Positions 1-11,920 of a stretch of DNA of 64,000 bases are shown here, one piece after another. The notes below the pieces were generated by a model. It saw nothing but the letters and a program-made list of their open reading frames with translations. It did no database searches and had not been told where the DNA came from. How positions within the stretch are numbered: the first letter of the stretch is position 1; each line of letters opens with the position of its first letter. Made by a program: the position numbers and the translations under genes. The stretch lies in contig OY978526.1 of NCBI GenBank assembly GCA_963854835.1, positions 35,192,501-35,256,500 of the forward strand, read 5' to 3'. The stretch comes from Megamerina dolium. Its lineage: Eukaryota > Arthropoda > Insecta > Diptera > Megamerinidae.

Positions 1-1251
1 TGTAAACCAACTGAACAAATAATGTATGAACACTGCGCAAAAAATATTTCAATGCAAAATAAAATCAACAATTTTATGGATTTTATTTGCAAATCTGCGT
101 GTCGATTTTTGCTTTCGGCAGTTTTGAGTGAATTTTTAAAGTTCTCCTTTTTTCGTAGCAGGCCGTGGGCATATGTACGTGTATATGTGTATGTGTATTA
201 AGTTTTCACAACTTTTGCATTTTAAAGAAAATAAAATCAAATCAAATAATTTCATCCGATCTGATATGAAAAAGTTTGCAGTTCAAATGTGAGAATATTA
301 AGCATGGTGCCGCAAGATGAAAGCAAATAGAAAGAGAGTACATTTGGGAATTAAAAAAAAAAAAAAAAAACGAAACGAAAACCAAACATGCTAAAGATAG
401 TAAAATGTATCTATGTACATACATATTTATGTAGTAGTTGCCGATGGCTGACGCGCAGTTTGTAGAATATGTGGGAAAACGCTGTTAGCAGGACATATCG
501 ACCGGCAAAACTTTTCTAATTCCATTTATTATTTGGTGCGTTGAAGCAAGAGGCAATGGATGGTCGATGGCAAAAACTGGCGGCTGACTTTAGCGTTGTC
601 TAGGTAAAGTTTTAGAGGTGTTGATGCTGTGCACCACTACTGTTGCTGCTACTGCTGCTACAGTAACTGTACAATGACATACCAATAAATTAACTTTAGA
701 CTTGCGTCTGACTGAATTTTAGCAAAAAAGATGAGAACTTCTGGCTGTCTGCGTTTCTTTCGTCTCTCCGTTTGTCCGTTCATTGGAATATCACATTTAA
801 CAACTTAAAATATCGTTTTGCCAATCGTATTTGACCACTAGCTCATTCTTGTATTATAATTTCGTATATGTACATTAGCTATGGGATAATGATCTATGAA
901 AATCATTAGTTATTAGTTGGGAAGTTCAGCCAAATAATAAGGGAAAAATAGAAATAAATAGAAAAATAACCCCACAGCTGGCCACGAGTCTTCTATTAAT
1001 TTTTTTTCACCCACACATTTCTTTAAAACGTGCCCATCCCTCAGCTCTACCTCTTAGGGTGACTCTTTTAAAAAATTTATGTTTCACTAAAAGTTTCTCC
1101 TGCTGGTTGCACGGAACCCTAAATGGTAAAAAAAATATTTTTTTGATGCTACTCCAATAATTTGCTCAACTCAACATTTTTGCCAACCATAATTGACTGC
1201 TATACTTACCCCTGAGGGTATCCCCTATAAAATTAAACACAATAAAATATA
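1..1251. other. AT-rich non-coding DNA
   Basis: No coding region or recognisable repeat was found here apart from a poly-A run near 353-371. The short open frames are low in complexity and lack family motifs. Confidence 0.5.
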
Positions 1252-1503
1252 TATGTGGTACTTATAAGCCCCGATGGGCTCATTGGCTAAGGTTCTCTTC
1301 CATTGTGCGTGTTAAATTTGGACAGTATTGGAAGGGACCTACTTATTTTAGCCGGATCCGAACGGCAGAACCCTTGTGACATCACTTTTTATGAGCTTTG
1401 TCCCAGAGTTCTTTTATAAGCTTTTTCATGGCAAGTTGTTACTGTCGGAAGAATTGCCAATTGCTTGCCGTTTGAAAGAAAAATCTTTTCGATATCGAAT
1501 TAA
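1252..1503 (-). repeat. tRNA-derived SINE, head-truncated copy
   Basis: This copy belongs to the same family as those at 8909-9278 and 54976-55352. Reading the plus strand, the tail (a GTGG-ACTTATAAGCC-like string) comes first, then the block with 'ACCTACTTATTTTAGCCGG', then the 'GAAGAATTGCCAATTGCTTGCCG' region in slightly changed form. Similarity stops near 1503, just before the tRNA-like head, so the RNA polymerase III promoter boxes are absent. This looks like a 5'-truncated insertion, which is normal for elements copied by a LINE machinery. Confidence 0.75.
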
Positions 1504-4283
1504 CTTTAACGTCTGTAAAATTAGACAAAAAATACATTAACTCCAACATACTTCTAGAACTGTGAAATATTTCCCAAATTTCCATGGATTTTTCCTCTCA
1601 ATATTTCCCCGTAAACTTACTTTCAGCCTATACCCAACCCTTTAGCGGTTTCCGCTAATACATCGCTGCAGTTTTTTATTTCTTTGTTTTTTTTTTTATT
1701 TTATTTTTTTATTGAACATCGAAAAGGGATTTACTAACCCATACCTAATGTAGATGCATACATATGATCTACGTCTATCCAGGGCATTGCATACTAGCAA
1801 CATTCCCTCGTTTTACGATATTTATCATTATCATTGTTGATATTCTTATTATTATTAGTATTTTTTTTTTGTTTTCCCACAGGGCTTTAAGTTAATAGCA
1901 AAAAGTGAAATGTAAAACTTTTCGCCTACTCATAAACAAATCCAAATACTCGAACCATCTAAATGTGTACATATGTAGCTACCAATACCTACTACAATAC
2001 TTACGCTCTTCTTACGGCTATCGAATTCATTCAACCATATTTCTATGCAAAGTTTTGCCTTCAGTTTCAGATTTTATTTCAAATGAGTTTCAATGATGAC
2101 TTCAATGAGCTGTTGTTGTTTGTGCGAACCTATGTATATATTGACGACATTATTGTTCTTGAGAATAGGATGATTGGTAGTGGAGAAGTTACCGCATCAA
2201 AGTTTATTATAAAGTTACACAGTCAACGCTCATGCTCTTCACTCTGCTTCACACAGCACTATCACTTGCTATATCAACAGTATCATCCACAATAAGAGAA
2301 AGAAATACTTGTGTCGATCATCGAAAGTGCTCAGCATCATTTTTGGCCATACTTAAATTACTCAATGTAATGAAATTTGTATTTGTATCTTTTAATTTAA
2401 ATTATACATTGGCAGTTTCATTTCGGTTTATTTTGATTTTGCTTTTTTTTTCTTCCTGTTCATTTTTTGAATGGTTTTGCTGGACTGACATTTCTCGGTT
2501 GCCTTAATACATTCATTCTTTATTGCTGGTTCCGTTTCGCTTGATATAGCTTTGGCTTACCAGTATAGCTCGCCCTTTGGATTATGCATATATCTCAATG
2601 ATGTTGTTGTTGTTGTTGTTGCTGTAATTCTTGTTTAACTTCTGGTAATAATTATTTTCACATTTTCTGCGTTACTTGTGGTTGCTTGGGAATTATTCGT
2701 CTTGGATTTTTCCTTCTTCCGCTGCTACACCATCATCAGCATCGTCATCATCATCGTCATCAGCCTGCCTGCCGCATTAGAGCTGTGTGCTAGAGGGGGC
2801 TGAGTTAATTAGTTCGTAATTGTTATAAATTGTGAATGGATGTTTGTGTCAAGTTTAATTGAAAGTGATGATTTAAATAAGAAAACATCATATTGGTGTG
2901 AGAAAATTAAACTTTTATACTCAAATTTCAAGTGATGAGGAAAAAATTCGTAGAAATTGCAAATAAGAATATGCTTTGTGAGATTTGAAAAAAAAAAAAA
3001 AAATCATCGAATCTGTATTTGATTGGTGGCGTATATGTGTTTATGTGCATATTTGTAAACTTGATGAATAATATATAATTCTTTGATTTTTTAATTATTT
3101 GATTTATTTTCATTGTTGTACACTACAACTGTGTACATAATAAATAGCAATAATACTACCATTTAATGAAAAAAGTTTATTCAATATTGTTGATTAATGT
3201 TAAGAAGTATTAATTTGTTTATTATGATCAACATATTTTTCAATACGTAGAATTTTTTTTTATTTTTTTTTTATTTGTAAATGGTCTACCAGATCGAAAA
3301 ATGATGAATATGTGCTGAAAAACTAAGTTTTTAGAATTAAAAGCTAAAGTCTCGTTAGATGAAGTCTAAGCCACGATGCAAGAATAAATTGATAGTTATG
3401 GCGAAGACTTTCAATAATAATTTTCTTTTAATTTGATTTTATTTTCATTTGTTTTCACTGCAGTGGCCTTATATCCCATTTGTTTGTTTAAAATTGTTCA
3501 TTTAAAATCTACAATACAAAGCAATTTTAGTGACATTTGCAGCTTAGGAAACAGAGTGATATCACATGAAACAAAATCTTTAGTTATAAATAGTTAAGTT
3601 TAGTTATAACCAGCAAGTGAGACACTCATTTACCTTTTGGATCACGATACTTAGGATGAAAACGACAGATTCTGGCCATTAAATGATGTTTAACTGGAAA
3701 TTGGGAGTGGCATACTCTCTAGCGCCCCATGATAATTGTCTGTCTAGAGTAATTCAAATGCCTCCATTAATGGAAGCAACCAACTCTTGCACTCACCCAC
3801 AAATTGACATTTTCAACCTTGCAAAGACCTAAGTAGAGCTGTTTACTATAGCAGGGTGACACCCTTTATTTCCGTTGACAACAAGTAACATTCAAAAATC
3901 GCACTAGTCAAATCAACTAGTCTGATATCTTTTCGCTCAGGAAACAGATGCCCTTCTTAAAAGGACAATTATCCTTTTCCATTTTTAAGTCCATTTTATG
4001 TCGATAAATTTGCTGTCAAATTATGAGTTGTGTGTCAATACTCCTCCTACACGATAGCATTTCTCTTGTTTCTGCTCTGTATACCTTAGTAGCGCTTTCG
4101 GTCATGAAAAAGGTATAAAATAGTATAGTACCCGTAAGGTAGAAAGTCCCATTTTTACTTCTATAATTTTCTTCAAATATTTAAAACATATATTATTGGC
4201 GATAAGGTGAATTTCAGGGTAGATTCCCCGAATTGTATATATGTATTGTACCAAATACAAGGGAAAGCTTAACCGATGAAATA
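1504..4283. other. Non-coding DNA with short simple repeats
   Basis: No gene is supported. Visible items are a (TGT)n run near 2602-2622, a CAT/CATCG-rich run near 2727-2763 and several poly-T or poly-A tracts. Short open frames near 1905-2507 have no family similarity that I can see. One begins with a hydrophobic stretch (2232) but has no donor in the phase needed to join the beat exon at 39352. Confidence 0.5.
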
Positions 4284-4944
4284 CGAGGGCGGTCCCAGGT
4301 CTACCCGACCTGACATATAGATGGCGGCAGTAGTTTGAAAATTACTTTGGTGAAAAATGGCAACCTTATAAAACATATGCTTTAAGTTTCAAGCGCCACG
4401 TTGTTTAGTATTTTTTTTTTTTTTTTTTTGGCGCCATCGGAAGTTAACGACCTCAGTGAATTTGTAAATACTGAAAGGGGAGAAAAGTATCCAAATAAGG
4501 CGAAGACAATTCCATCTGCAAGCGAGGTTATGGCGTCTGTTTTTTGGGATGCACGTGGGATAATGTTTATTGATTATCTTCTAATTTTTTGCAGCGTTTA
4601 AGTGATGAAATTAAAGAAAAAAAGGCCGCCAAAATCAATGAGTTAAAGCTCGAATTGCTTCAGCATGCACCTTATTCACCAGATTTAGCTTCGGATTATT
4701 TGCTATTTCCAAATTTGAAAAAATGGCTTGGAAGATTTGCAAACAATGAAGAGGTGGAGTCTGTGGTAGATGGCTATTTTAATGAGCTAGACAGTTCATA
4801 CTATAAACAGGGTATCGAAGCTATAGGATAACGCTAGAGAAAATGTAGAGAGCTAAAAGAAGATCATGTTGAGAAATAAAGAAAAATTTTCCCAAATTTG
4901 TTGTGTTTTCTTTCTTAGATCGGGTAGTTCTGGGACCGCACTCG
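4284..4944 (+). mobile_element. Degraded mariner element with inverted termini
   Basis: Inverted termini of about 29 bp lie at 4282-4310 and 4918-4946. They share a TACGAG-GCGGTCCCAG core and each includes a flanking TA, the normal mariner target. Between them are two pieces of mariner transposase in different frames. The piece at about 4430-4600 has the FWDARG...IDYL block. The piece at 4589-4831 has the 'YSPDLA-SDY' block with the third catalytic Asp, then the C-terminal FPNLKKWL...YYKQGIEAI region. The N-terminal DNA-binding half is gone, the segment holding the second catalytic Asp is deleted, and one Pro is missing from the PDLAPSD signature. A long poly-T run at 4410-4429 replaces lost sequence. 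The element cannot encode an active enzyme. Family assignment is firm; the mariner subfamily is not resolved. Confidence 0.85.
4430..4831 (+). pseudogene. Mariner transposase remnant
   Basis: The two coding blocks of the element at 4284-4944 are joined by a frame change near 4590. The first block ends with the VMASVFWDARG motif typical of the transposase core. The second resumes as DEIKEKKAAKINELKLELL, past the expected second-Asp region, and runs to the C-terminal end. An intact family member is about 340-350 residues; only about 130 are left here. Confidence 0.8.
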
Positions 4945-6213
4945 TATAACACCTAGTTATTCTAAATATGTACGACAACAGATAGATAGGTATCCATCTT
5001 TTTGAGGCATATTTTGAAATAGAGTACACATGCAAATGAAAACACGAGTACTTTGAAATGCATAAACAACATAAAGATATTGTACATAATACACTAAAGA
5101 ACACAGCTTTCTTCTAACCAGCTTTCATATGCGACCTTATCACAATATTCGATTCAATAAGCACCTTCAATATTCAATGATGTATGTGGTTCTTAAATTG
5201 ACTGTGAAAATTATATTTTTAAACCAAACAAGACAAGTTGGCTAATGTGAAACTAATTTCGGAGAAAAAAGTTATTTTTTCTACCAATTTCATTTGACTA
5301 TAATTCACTCTCGGAATGAGTGCACTTGTGTAAATGTGTCCAAAAGTTTTGCACATATACTTACACGCATTTTATGCTGCCCAGTTTATTGTGCCATTAT
5401 CATTGGCAGTATAAACTATCATACATCATCATCCATACTAAATACGTTCATTATTAGTGCGAATATATTGTATATTCACAGTACTACGAGTTTATGTATG
5501 ATGCGTTTAATGGCAATCAATGTCAATCTTAACAGTATTATATGGGTTTGTTTAATGTCATCACATTTGCTATGTGTGTTTGATAAACTACTCTTCTACA
5601 TACATACGAGTACTACTATATGTATATAATCGTATATTTTGCTTTACAATCCACTTGATTGAGATTTTGCACCATCTCTCATCTATAATCTGGTACTCAT
5701 ACTCGTACCTACTTATATCATTTTCATGAGTGACTTCCATTTCATATCTTCATTATAATTCTTTCTTTATTTAGTTGATCGCTTCTTATTGCTTTGTTAT
5801 TTTAGTTGTTAGTATTTTTTTCTGTTTGTTTGTTTTTCTTTATGCCAAAAGCAAATATACATCATGTCAAAAGTAGTATAGTGAGCTATGGAAGTAAGTA
5901 CATATGTACGTATGTACATACGTACATGGGTTTGTATGCCTGACCATTTATGTTGCCACTAAAACTGTTTATTCCTCATTTTGCACATAAACAGATGCTT
6001 TTTATTTCTTTCTTACTCGTATTATTCTTTATTTGAGCGGCAGTGCTACCTCCCTCCTTCGCTTACAACTTTGTCTGTCTCCTCCATTATCGTCTTCTTA
6101 GTATTTTTATTACAGTTATTATGATGTTATTCTTATAGTTGCTGGTAATATTGCTGCTGTTGCGATGATATTCTCAGAAGTGTGTAGGTAGGTGGGTGTA
6201 GCTGCTGTTGCTG

Positions 6214-6248
<35 letters not shown>

Positions 6249-7382
6249 ATAGTATTTCTTCATCTACAATCAAATACAAATATACATACATACTCGTATA
6301 ATATTTTTCAAAAGTTTTCTAGTAAATAAGCAAAAACACACGCATTACGTGTTCTCATACCATATTCGGTTTTGTATTTCATTCATTGGCTATGCGCATA
6401 AATGAATTTAATTATACTTACTTCTTAACATCTCATAATGGGGTCTCTGTGTTCATAATGATGACGGCGGTGGTGGTGGTGGTGATGGTGTTGGATAGTG
6501 TGTGTGTGTATGTTTTTGCTTGTGCTTTTGCCTTGTCTGCGCCCATGTGTATGCTTAAGTTGTGAAAAGTAAATATTATTACTGTCATTATGTCCTTTTG
6601 TTTATAGATTTTCAAGTCATTTATGTAGTTTGATATTTGATGAACTTGTTGCACTGCCAGTGCCCGTATGCTGCCGCAGCATGTTATGTGTATTTAACAA
6701 CTAGTATGAGTCTATACGAGCATATGACAATGTATGGTATGAGAAATGTATAAAATAATAGATGCTATCAGATTCATAGATGATTTTTATTACCATCGAT
6801 TATACTATGAGCATATAATACGTAAATTAAATAGCTCAAGAGTCAAGTGGTTAACGAAAGCTTAACTTGGAATAGCTTATTTTGTTTAATATGGTATGAA
6901 TACCTATGTACCGTAAGGGAAAAGAAAAATAATTGCAAGCTTATAACGAAAAATGGTCTGTTTTAATACAAATGAAACAGTATAACTTAATTTGTGAAGT
7001 GCCTCGAGGGTATTACATTGCGATTCAATGCCAGTGTCGCCCCTCCAAATGATTTTTTTTCGGATTCAGAAACATAAAGATATGCATATGGTTAAATATC
7101 TCTCGACAATCACTTCGATCCTCACTCACCATCTATCAATATGCATTCTATTTCTAGTCGTTCAAGTTGAACGATCTTGATGATCTTTATTCCAGAGAAA
7201 CTGTTGTCATCGAAGCTGAAGAGTACCCATAAGCAAATTGTCATCGATTATCTCATTTATATTCATTTTGTCTTACAAAAAGAAGAACTTAATCCCCGGT
7301 CAGTATTGCATCAGTACTTTATGCATATTTGCAAAAATTTCAATTACTTCAAGAATTTCACACTTCTGGTAACTACTTACTT
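4945..7382. other. Non-coding DNA with trinucleotide repeats
   Basis: No gene is supported. The stretch has a CTG/CTA trinucleotide run at about 6201-6249, a GGT run at about 6466-6490 and a 20-bp perfect palindrome at 5906-5925. Open frames such as 5294-5629 have no recognisable motif. Confidence 0.5.
6201..6249. repeat. CTG/CTA trinucleotide microsatellite
   Basis: This is an impure run of GCTGCT, CTACTACTA and CTG units. It is a simple repeat with no coding context. Confidence 0.85.
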
Positions 7383-7740
7383 ACTACTTACTTATGTGGC
7401 CATAACAACCGAATATCGATTTAGGCCGAAAATAACATGCTTCGCCAGCCATCTCTGTTCTTCGCTAGCTGGCGCCAGTTAAAAATTCCAAGCGCCGTCA
7501 GGTTCTCCAGTACTTGATCTTTCCCCCGGAGGTTTGGTCATCCTCTTTTGCGTCGTCCTCCAGCGGGTTCCGAATATAACACCTTCTTAGCTGGAGCGTG
7601 TTCTCCATTCGCTCGACATGACCTAGCCAGCGCAGCCGCTGGATTTTGATGCGCTTTACTATGTCAATATCGGCATACAGCTCGTACAGCTCATGGTTGT
7701 ACCTTATTCGGTACTCGCCACCAACGGAAATAGGTCCAAA
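7383..7740 (-). mobile_element. 3' end of a non-LTR retrotransposon (LINE)
   Basis: Read on the minus strand, this encodes the C-terminal part of an endonuclease/reverse transcriptase polyprotein: GEYRIRYNHELYELYADID, then VKRIKIQRLRWLGHVERM, then a spacer and a NWR-like block ending near ...RDGW. The RIKIQRLRWLGHV string is a hallmark of one large insect LINE group. After the stop comes a short 3' end finishing in GGCCACATAAGTAAGTAG. The fragment has no catalytic reverse-transcriptase core, so it is a 5'-truncated dead copy. Related fragments lie at 29930, 36645 and 37343. The clade is left open. Confidence 0.8.
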
Positions 7741-7845
7741 GATCTTCGGTAACTATTAAAATAAAAACGGACTATAAGCATATTCCAAATTTTAAAATTT
7801 CTTGTTTGACAGATGACATACAATAAACAATAATAGATCTCGAAA

Positions 7846-8180
7846 TACTGATCTGTCGGTCGTGGGTTCAATCCCCGGCTGAAACATAACAAATTTAATA
7901 TCGAATAGAATTTTCTTTCGAACGGTACGCACATGTCAGCAAGCAATTGGCAATTCTTCCGACAGCAACAATTTGCCATGAAAAAGCTTCTGAAAGAACT
8001 CTGTGGCAAAGCTCAGAAAAGGTGATGTCGCAAGAGTTCTGCCGTTCGGAACCGGCTAAAATAAGTAGGTCCTTTCTAATACTGTCCAAAATTTAACACG
8101 TACAACAGTAATGAAAAAGAAGCTCGGCCAAAGAGCACTTCGGGGCTTTAAGTGCCACATATTTATTTAATTTTTTATAC
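7846..8180 (+). repeat. tRNA-derived SINE, nearly full length
   Basis: The element has a B box GGTTCAATCCC at 7865-7875, followed by the family body (GCAAGCAATTGGCAATTCTT, AAAGCTTCTGAAAGAACTCTGTG, TTCTGCCGTTCGGAACCGGC and TAAGTAGGTCC blocks). It ends in GGGGCTTTAAGTGCCACAT and an ATTT-rich tail. The A-box part of the head is missing or unrecognisable, so the insertion is slightly 5'-truncated. It lies about 100 bp from a LINE fragment of opposite orientation. No clear target-site duplication was found. Confidence 0.85.
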
Positions 8181-8908
8181 TCTAAGTCCTGCCAACTTCT
8201 GTGGAGTTAGGTATTAATCACTTTCCGAAAAAATGTTAATGGGAGTCATCCATACATGTCACCTCTCTAAGGGTAGCTTCTGGGCAATAGCGAGGCTATT
8301 TGTTGATTTTCAAGTGCTCCTACATTCATTTTGTATGACAGCCCCTATATGGAATGGAGATAGAAAGTATGTATATTTAGAAAAAAAGTTGAGGTTCGCA
8401 AATGAATGTGGTCAATTCTAAATATTTTTCCGCCATAAGAACACTCTGTAAGCGATAAGAGCGAATTTACTGAAAATGTAAATTTTGTAGGAGAGCTCCT
8501 CTAAGTAGTACAGATAGGGATAAATATGTTCACAAGAATAGTTGGGTAGTAAAAATTAGTTGACTGACTGACTGGTTGACTGAGATCGACTCCTAAAAAG
8601 CTGTTTGGATATTTTCGATTTTCCTACCTGTTTTCAAACTCTGATCTCAAGTTGGTAACATTTATTTGCATTATAATTTTAGTTCTCGCATTTTTACAAA
8701 ACATTACATAATGGGCATTCTGAAATCAAAATGTCGTGCACTATCGCATACTTAGGACCCCTACATATTTTCTATCAAATATCGATTCGGTTAAAAATGG
8801 AGAAAAAATTATATTTCGGTACTTGCACATAATTGTTCATAACTTGGGTATTTATTCATAGATTTTCTTCACAGATACCTTGTTTTATATCACGACATTT
8901 CTTCCATA
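8181..8908. other. Non-coding spacer between two SINE copies
   Basis: I see no gene or named repeat. The 62-codon open frame at 8233-8421 has no recognisable motif. The right end (8901-8908) is the left copy of the duplication flanking the next SINE. Confidence 0.5.
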
Positions 8909-9278
8909 AAAAATAAAATAAAAATAAATATGTGGCACTTAAAGCCCCAAAGGGCTCATTGGCCGTGCTTCTCTTCTATTACTGTTGTGCGTCTTAAATT
9001 TTGGACAGTATTAGAATGGACCTACTTATTTTAGCCGGTTCCGAACGGCAGAACACTTGTGACATCACTTTTTCTGAGCTTTGTCACAGAGTTCTTTTTA
9101 GAAGCTTTTTCATGGCAAGTTGTTACTTTCGGAAGAATTGCCAATTGCTTGCCGACAGGTGGGTACCATTCGAAAGAAAAATCTTTTCGATATAAAATTT
9201 GTTATGCATCAGCCGGGTATTGAACCACGACCTACAGATCAGAAGGCGAACACACTAACCACTGAGCTACGGCACCCA
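8909..9278 (-). repeat. tRNA-derived SINE, full-length copy with target-site duplication
   Basis: On the minus strand, this reads a tRNA-like head starting GTGGGTGCCG, the A box TAGCTCAGTGG (plus-strand 9259-9269), a B box with one extra base (9215-9226), the family body and an (ATTT)n-type tail. The element is flanked by CTTCCATA at 8901-8908 and 9279-9286, which fits an 8-bp or slightly longer target-site duplication. Length is about 370 bp. An internal tRNA-type promoter plus a LINE-type insertion scar is the definition of a tRNA-derived SINE. A 64-codon antisense open frame (9001-9195) recurs in other copies and is not a gene. Confidence 0.88.
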
Positions 9279-10640
9279 CTTCCATACGAGATAAAAAACT
9301 CGCTTTTCATTTGTAACGAGCGAATAGAGTTCGTAAATAAGAATGTTTTTGTGCACATTTTCAAAAAGGTTGAGGGTTCACTCTCCAGAATGCGAAATAT
9401 TTTTGAAATAACAACTGCAGGATTCTGCGAGGAAGTAAAGAAATTATTTGATTTTAGTGTCATATTACGTTTTCTTCGTAATTTACTTGTTGAACTCTAA
9501 TAGCAATCTTCTATTTTGGTTTAATTGGAAAAACAGAATAACAGGCAATTCATCTTATTTATATTTAATTTTTCACAACGGCATATCATAGCAAGCAATC
9601 CATGTTTTTAATTTTTTGTTCAACACGGTATATATACATTATACATATTTTACTTTAAGATCCTTTCAAATATTATTACAACATTAATCAACAGACTTTC
9701 AAGTGCAACGACAAGGCAAATATTTATAAGCGTATATAGCCACAAGGATAAATTTAACCGCAACGACTACATAATATCTATGTAGGTATTTATGTATGTT
9801 TGTACCTACAAATAATAGAACAAGTAAAATAATAATCATAATCATAATCATAATAATAATAATAATAATAATGATATCAAATGGAGGAAAAGAAAGAAGA
9901 TGATAAAGAAAATGAAATGAAAGAGAACAACAAATGCTCGTAATAATAATAATAATAATACGCAATAACAATAATACGATTATATAAAACACGCTGCATT
10001 ATTATTGTTGTGTTGTTGCTTGCTTTGCTTCGAATGTTGACTTGTGTTGCAAATGTCTGTCGTTGACTGTTTAGTGCAATCAACCTCATCTTACACTATT
10101 GTACCTTTAATATACTTTCATCATCATTCACCATTATCATTATCATCGTCACCATCACCATCACCACCATTACCATCATCATTATCATCAGTGGCAGCAT
10201 CAGCAGCATCAGCACGAAAGTGAAAAGCTGAATTGTGGCAGGAACTGCCTATAGTATAACACTGAGAAATATTACTAACTGACTGGCTGGATGGTTGGTT
10301 GGTTGGCTGGTTAGTTTATTCGTGTGTCACCAGCTGCCTATGTTTGTTTTGACGTGTGTGTGTGTGTGTGTTTGAATAGATGTGTACCAATGTCATGAGG
10401 CAATGAGAAGAAAAGCAAAAAAAAAACTTTGTAAATGTCCTGTTAGCAAAGTGCTTAACATAATGCAAGGCACAACAACACAAAAAAGCACGAATGTGCA
10501 ACAAAACAACAATACAAAAGCATGGCAGTAAATAAGGAAATTTCTTTATTATGACAAAATACATATGAAAAAACAAAAAGCAATAGGATTTAAGCAAATA
10601 AAAACAAAAATACCTACAATATATAAAAACCAAAGAATTT

Positions 10641-10673
<33 letters not shown>

Positions 10674-11610
10674 CGGAAATAGCCTTTATACTGTAAGCCA
10701 ACACCAGCATTGTGGCTGTATACAATTTATATAGCAATATAAAATACACTGTAGCATGCGCATGTAGATATTCATCACAGCATTATTATAAAAAAGGGGA
10801 AAATATGTATAAAGTGTATGTGTGTGTGTGTAACTAAAATGCATGTGGCATAGCAATTATTACGCTGCATGTATCCGGTAACACATTTTCATGTGCCTTT
10901 TGCTTTTCTTTCACAACATCCGATGCCCGACACCGACTTGTGTTACATTCATTGTTATTCTTGCTGCTGCTGCTGCTGTTGTTGTTCTTCATATAGCGAG
11001 GCAAACATAAACTGCGTAAATTATAGGGTAGAAATTCTAAATGGGTGATTATCACACTATTATACTGCACTCAACTATAATCGTTACAATGTATGGTGTA
11101 TGTATGCATACAACTACAGATATCTTACACGATAATATTCCACTGCCGCAAAGCAATAATGCATTGTGGTATAAAGTATTATTATATTATGTGAATATTT
11201 TAAAAATTTTATTAACAAATATGCTTCACTGCAAGAATGCAATCAATTTCAAGGTAAAATATTTGATATTATTAAATAAATAGGTGCTATCGATTCATTT
11301 TCGCTGTTATTCAAGGAAATATTCATAATTATTTTACAATAACAAATCTTGAGGGGAACTTACCTTGTCACTTTCAAAAAATCAATTTTTTTTCTACATT
11401 TTTCTGATCTAAAGGGTCTTATACATCAGCCTGTAAAAGGATTCGGCTCTCTTTCGAGAGTATTGGAGATTAATCCAGATTCACGTGTTGTACTGTTCCG
11501 AAACTTTGAACGCGGTTTTCCGAAACTTTAATTTTTCAAACTGGTGTACACGATTACAAGAGAACAAATGAACGTATCGGATTAATTTTTTTTTTTTTTT
11601 CAGAAAACAC
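9279..11610. other. Non-coding DNA with dense microsatellites
   Basis: No gene is supported. The region contains ATA/ATC runs at about 9829-9873 and 9941-9961, a CAT/CACCAT run at about 10128-10200, a GT run at about 10358-10372, a CTG run at about 10638-10673 and another CTG/TTG run near 10961-10985. Open frames here are repeat translations. Confidence 0.55.
10638..10673. repeat. CTG trinucleotide microsatellite
   Basis: Mostly perfect CTG/TTG triplets with no coding context. Confidence 0.85.
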
Positions 11611-11920
11611 AGTAAGATCCCGATCGTTCATTTTTAAGAAATTTCGATTTACTGCATTTTGACAGTTTTACATAAGACAAAAAATCTCCTTACAGTCGGC
11701 TGGGGCCGACCAAATTATACCCTGCATATGTAGATTTATATATAAAAAGTTTACTCGAATATCCATCTTTTTCTTTTATTTCCACTTTTAGAAAAACAAT
11801 TTTTGCATATACTACTAATTTACACCCGAAATATGGTTGACATTGACGAAGTACTTTGTATGTTATGAGAGTTCTAAAAGGGATAATTTAAAGAAGGTTT
11901 CTAAGATAATTCCAAGACTT

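Noticed and set aside
2232..2507. Possible signal-peptide exon of the beat gene
   Set aside because: It starts with a hydrophobic run, but the nearby GT gives the wrong phase for the exon at 39352, and it lies 37 kb away with no other support.
9001..9195. A 64-codon frame (starting MDSIRMDLLILAGSERQN) repeated at 7895-8089 and 55070-55264, looking like a small gene family
   Set aside because: It is the antisense of the SINE body. Similarity ends at the SINE borders, and truncated copies have it broken.
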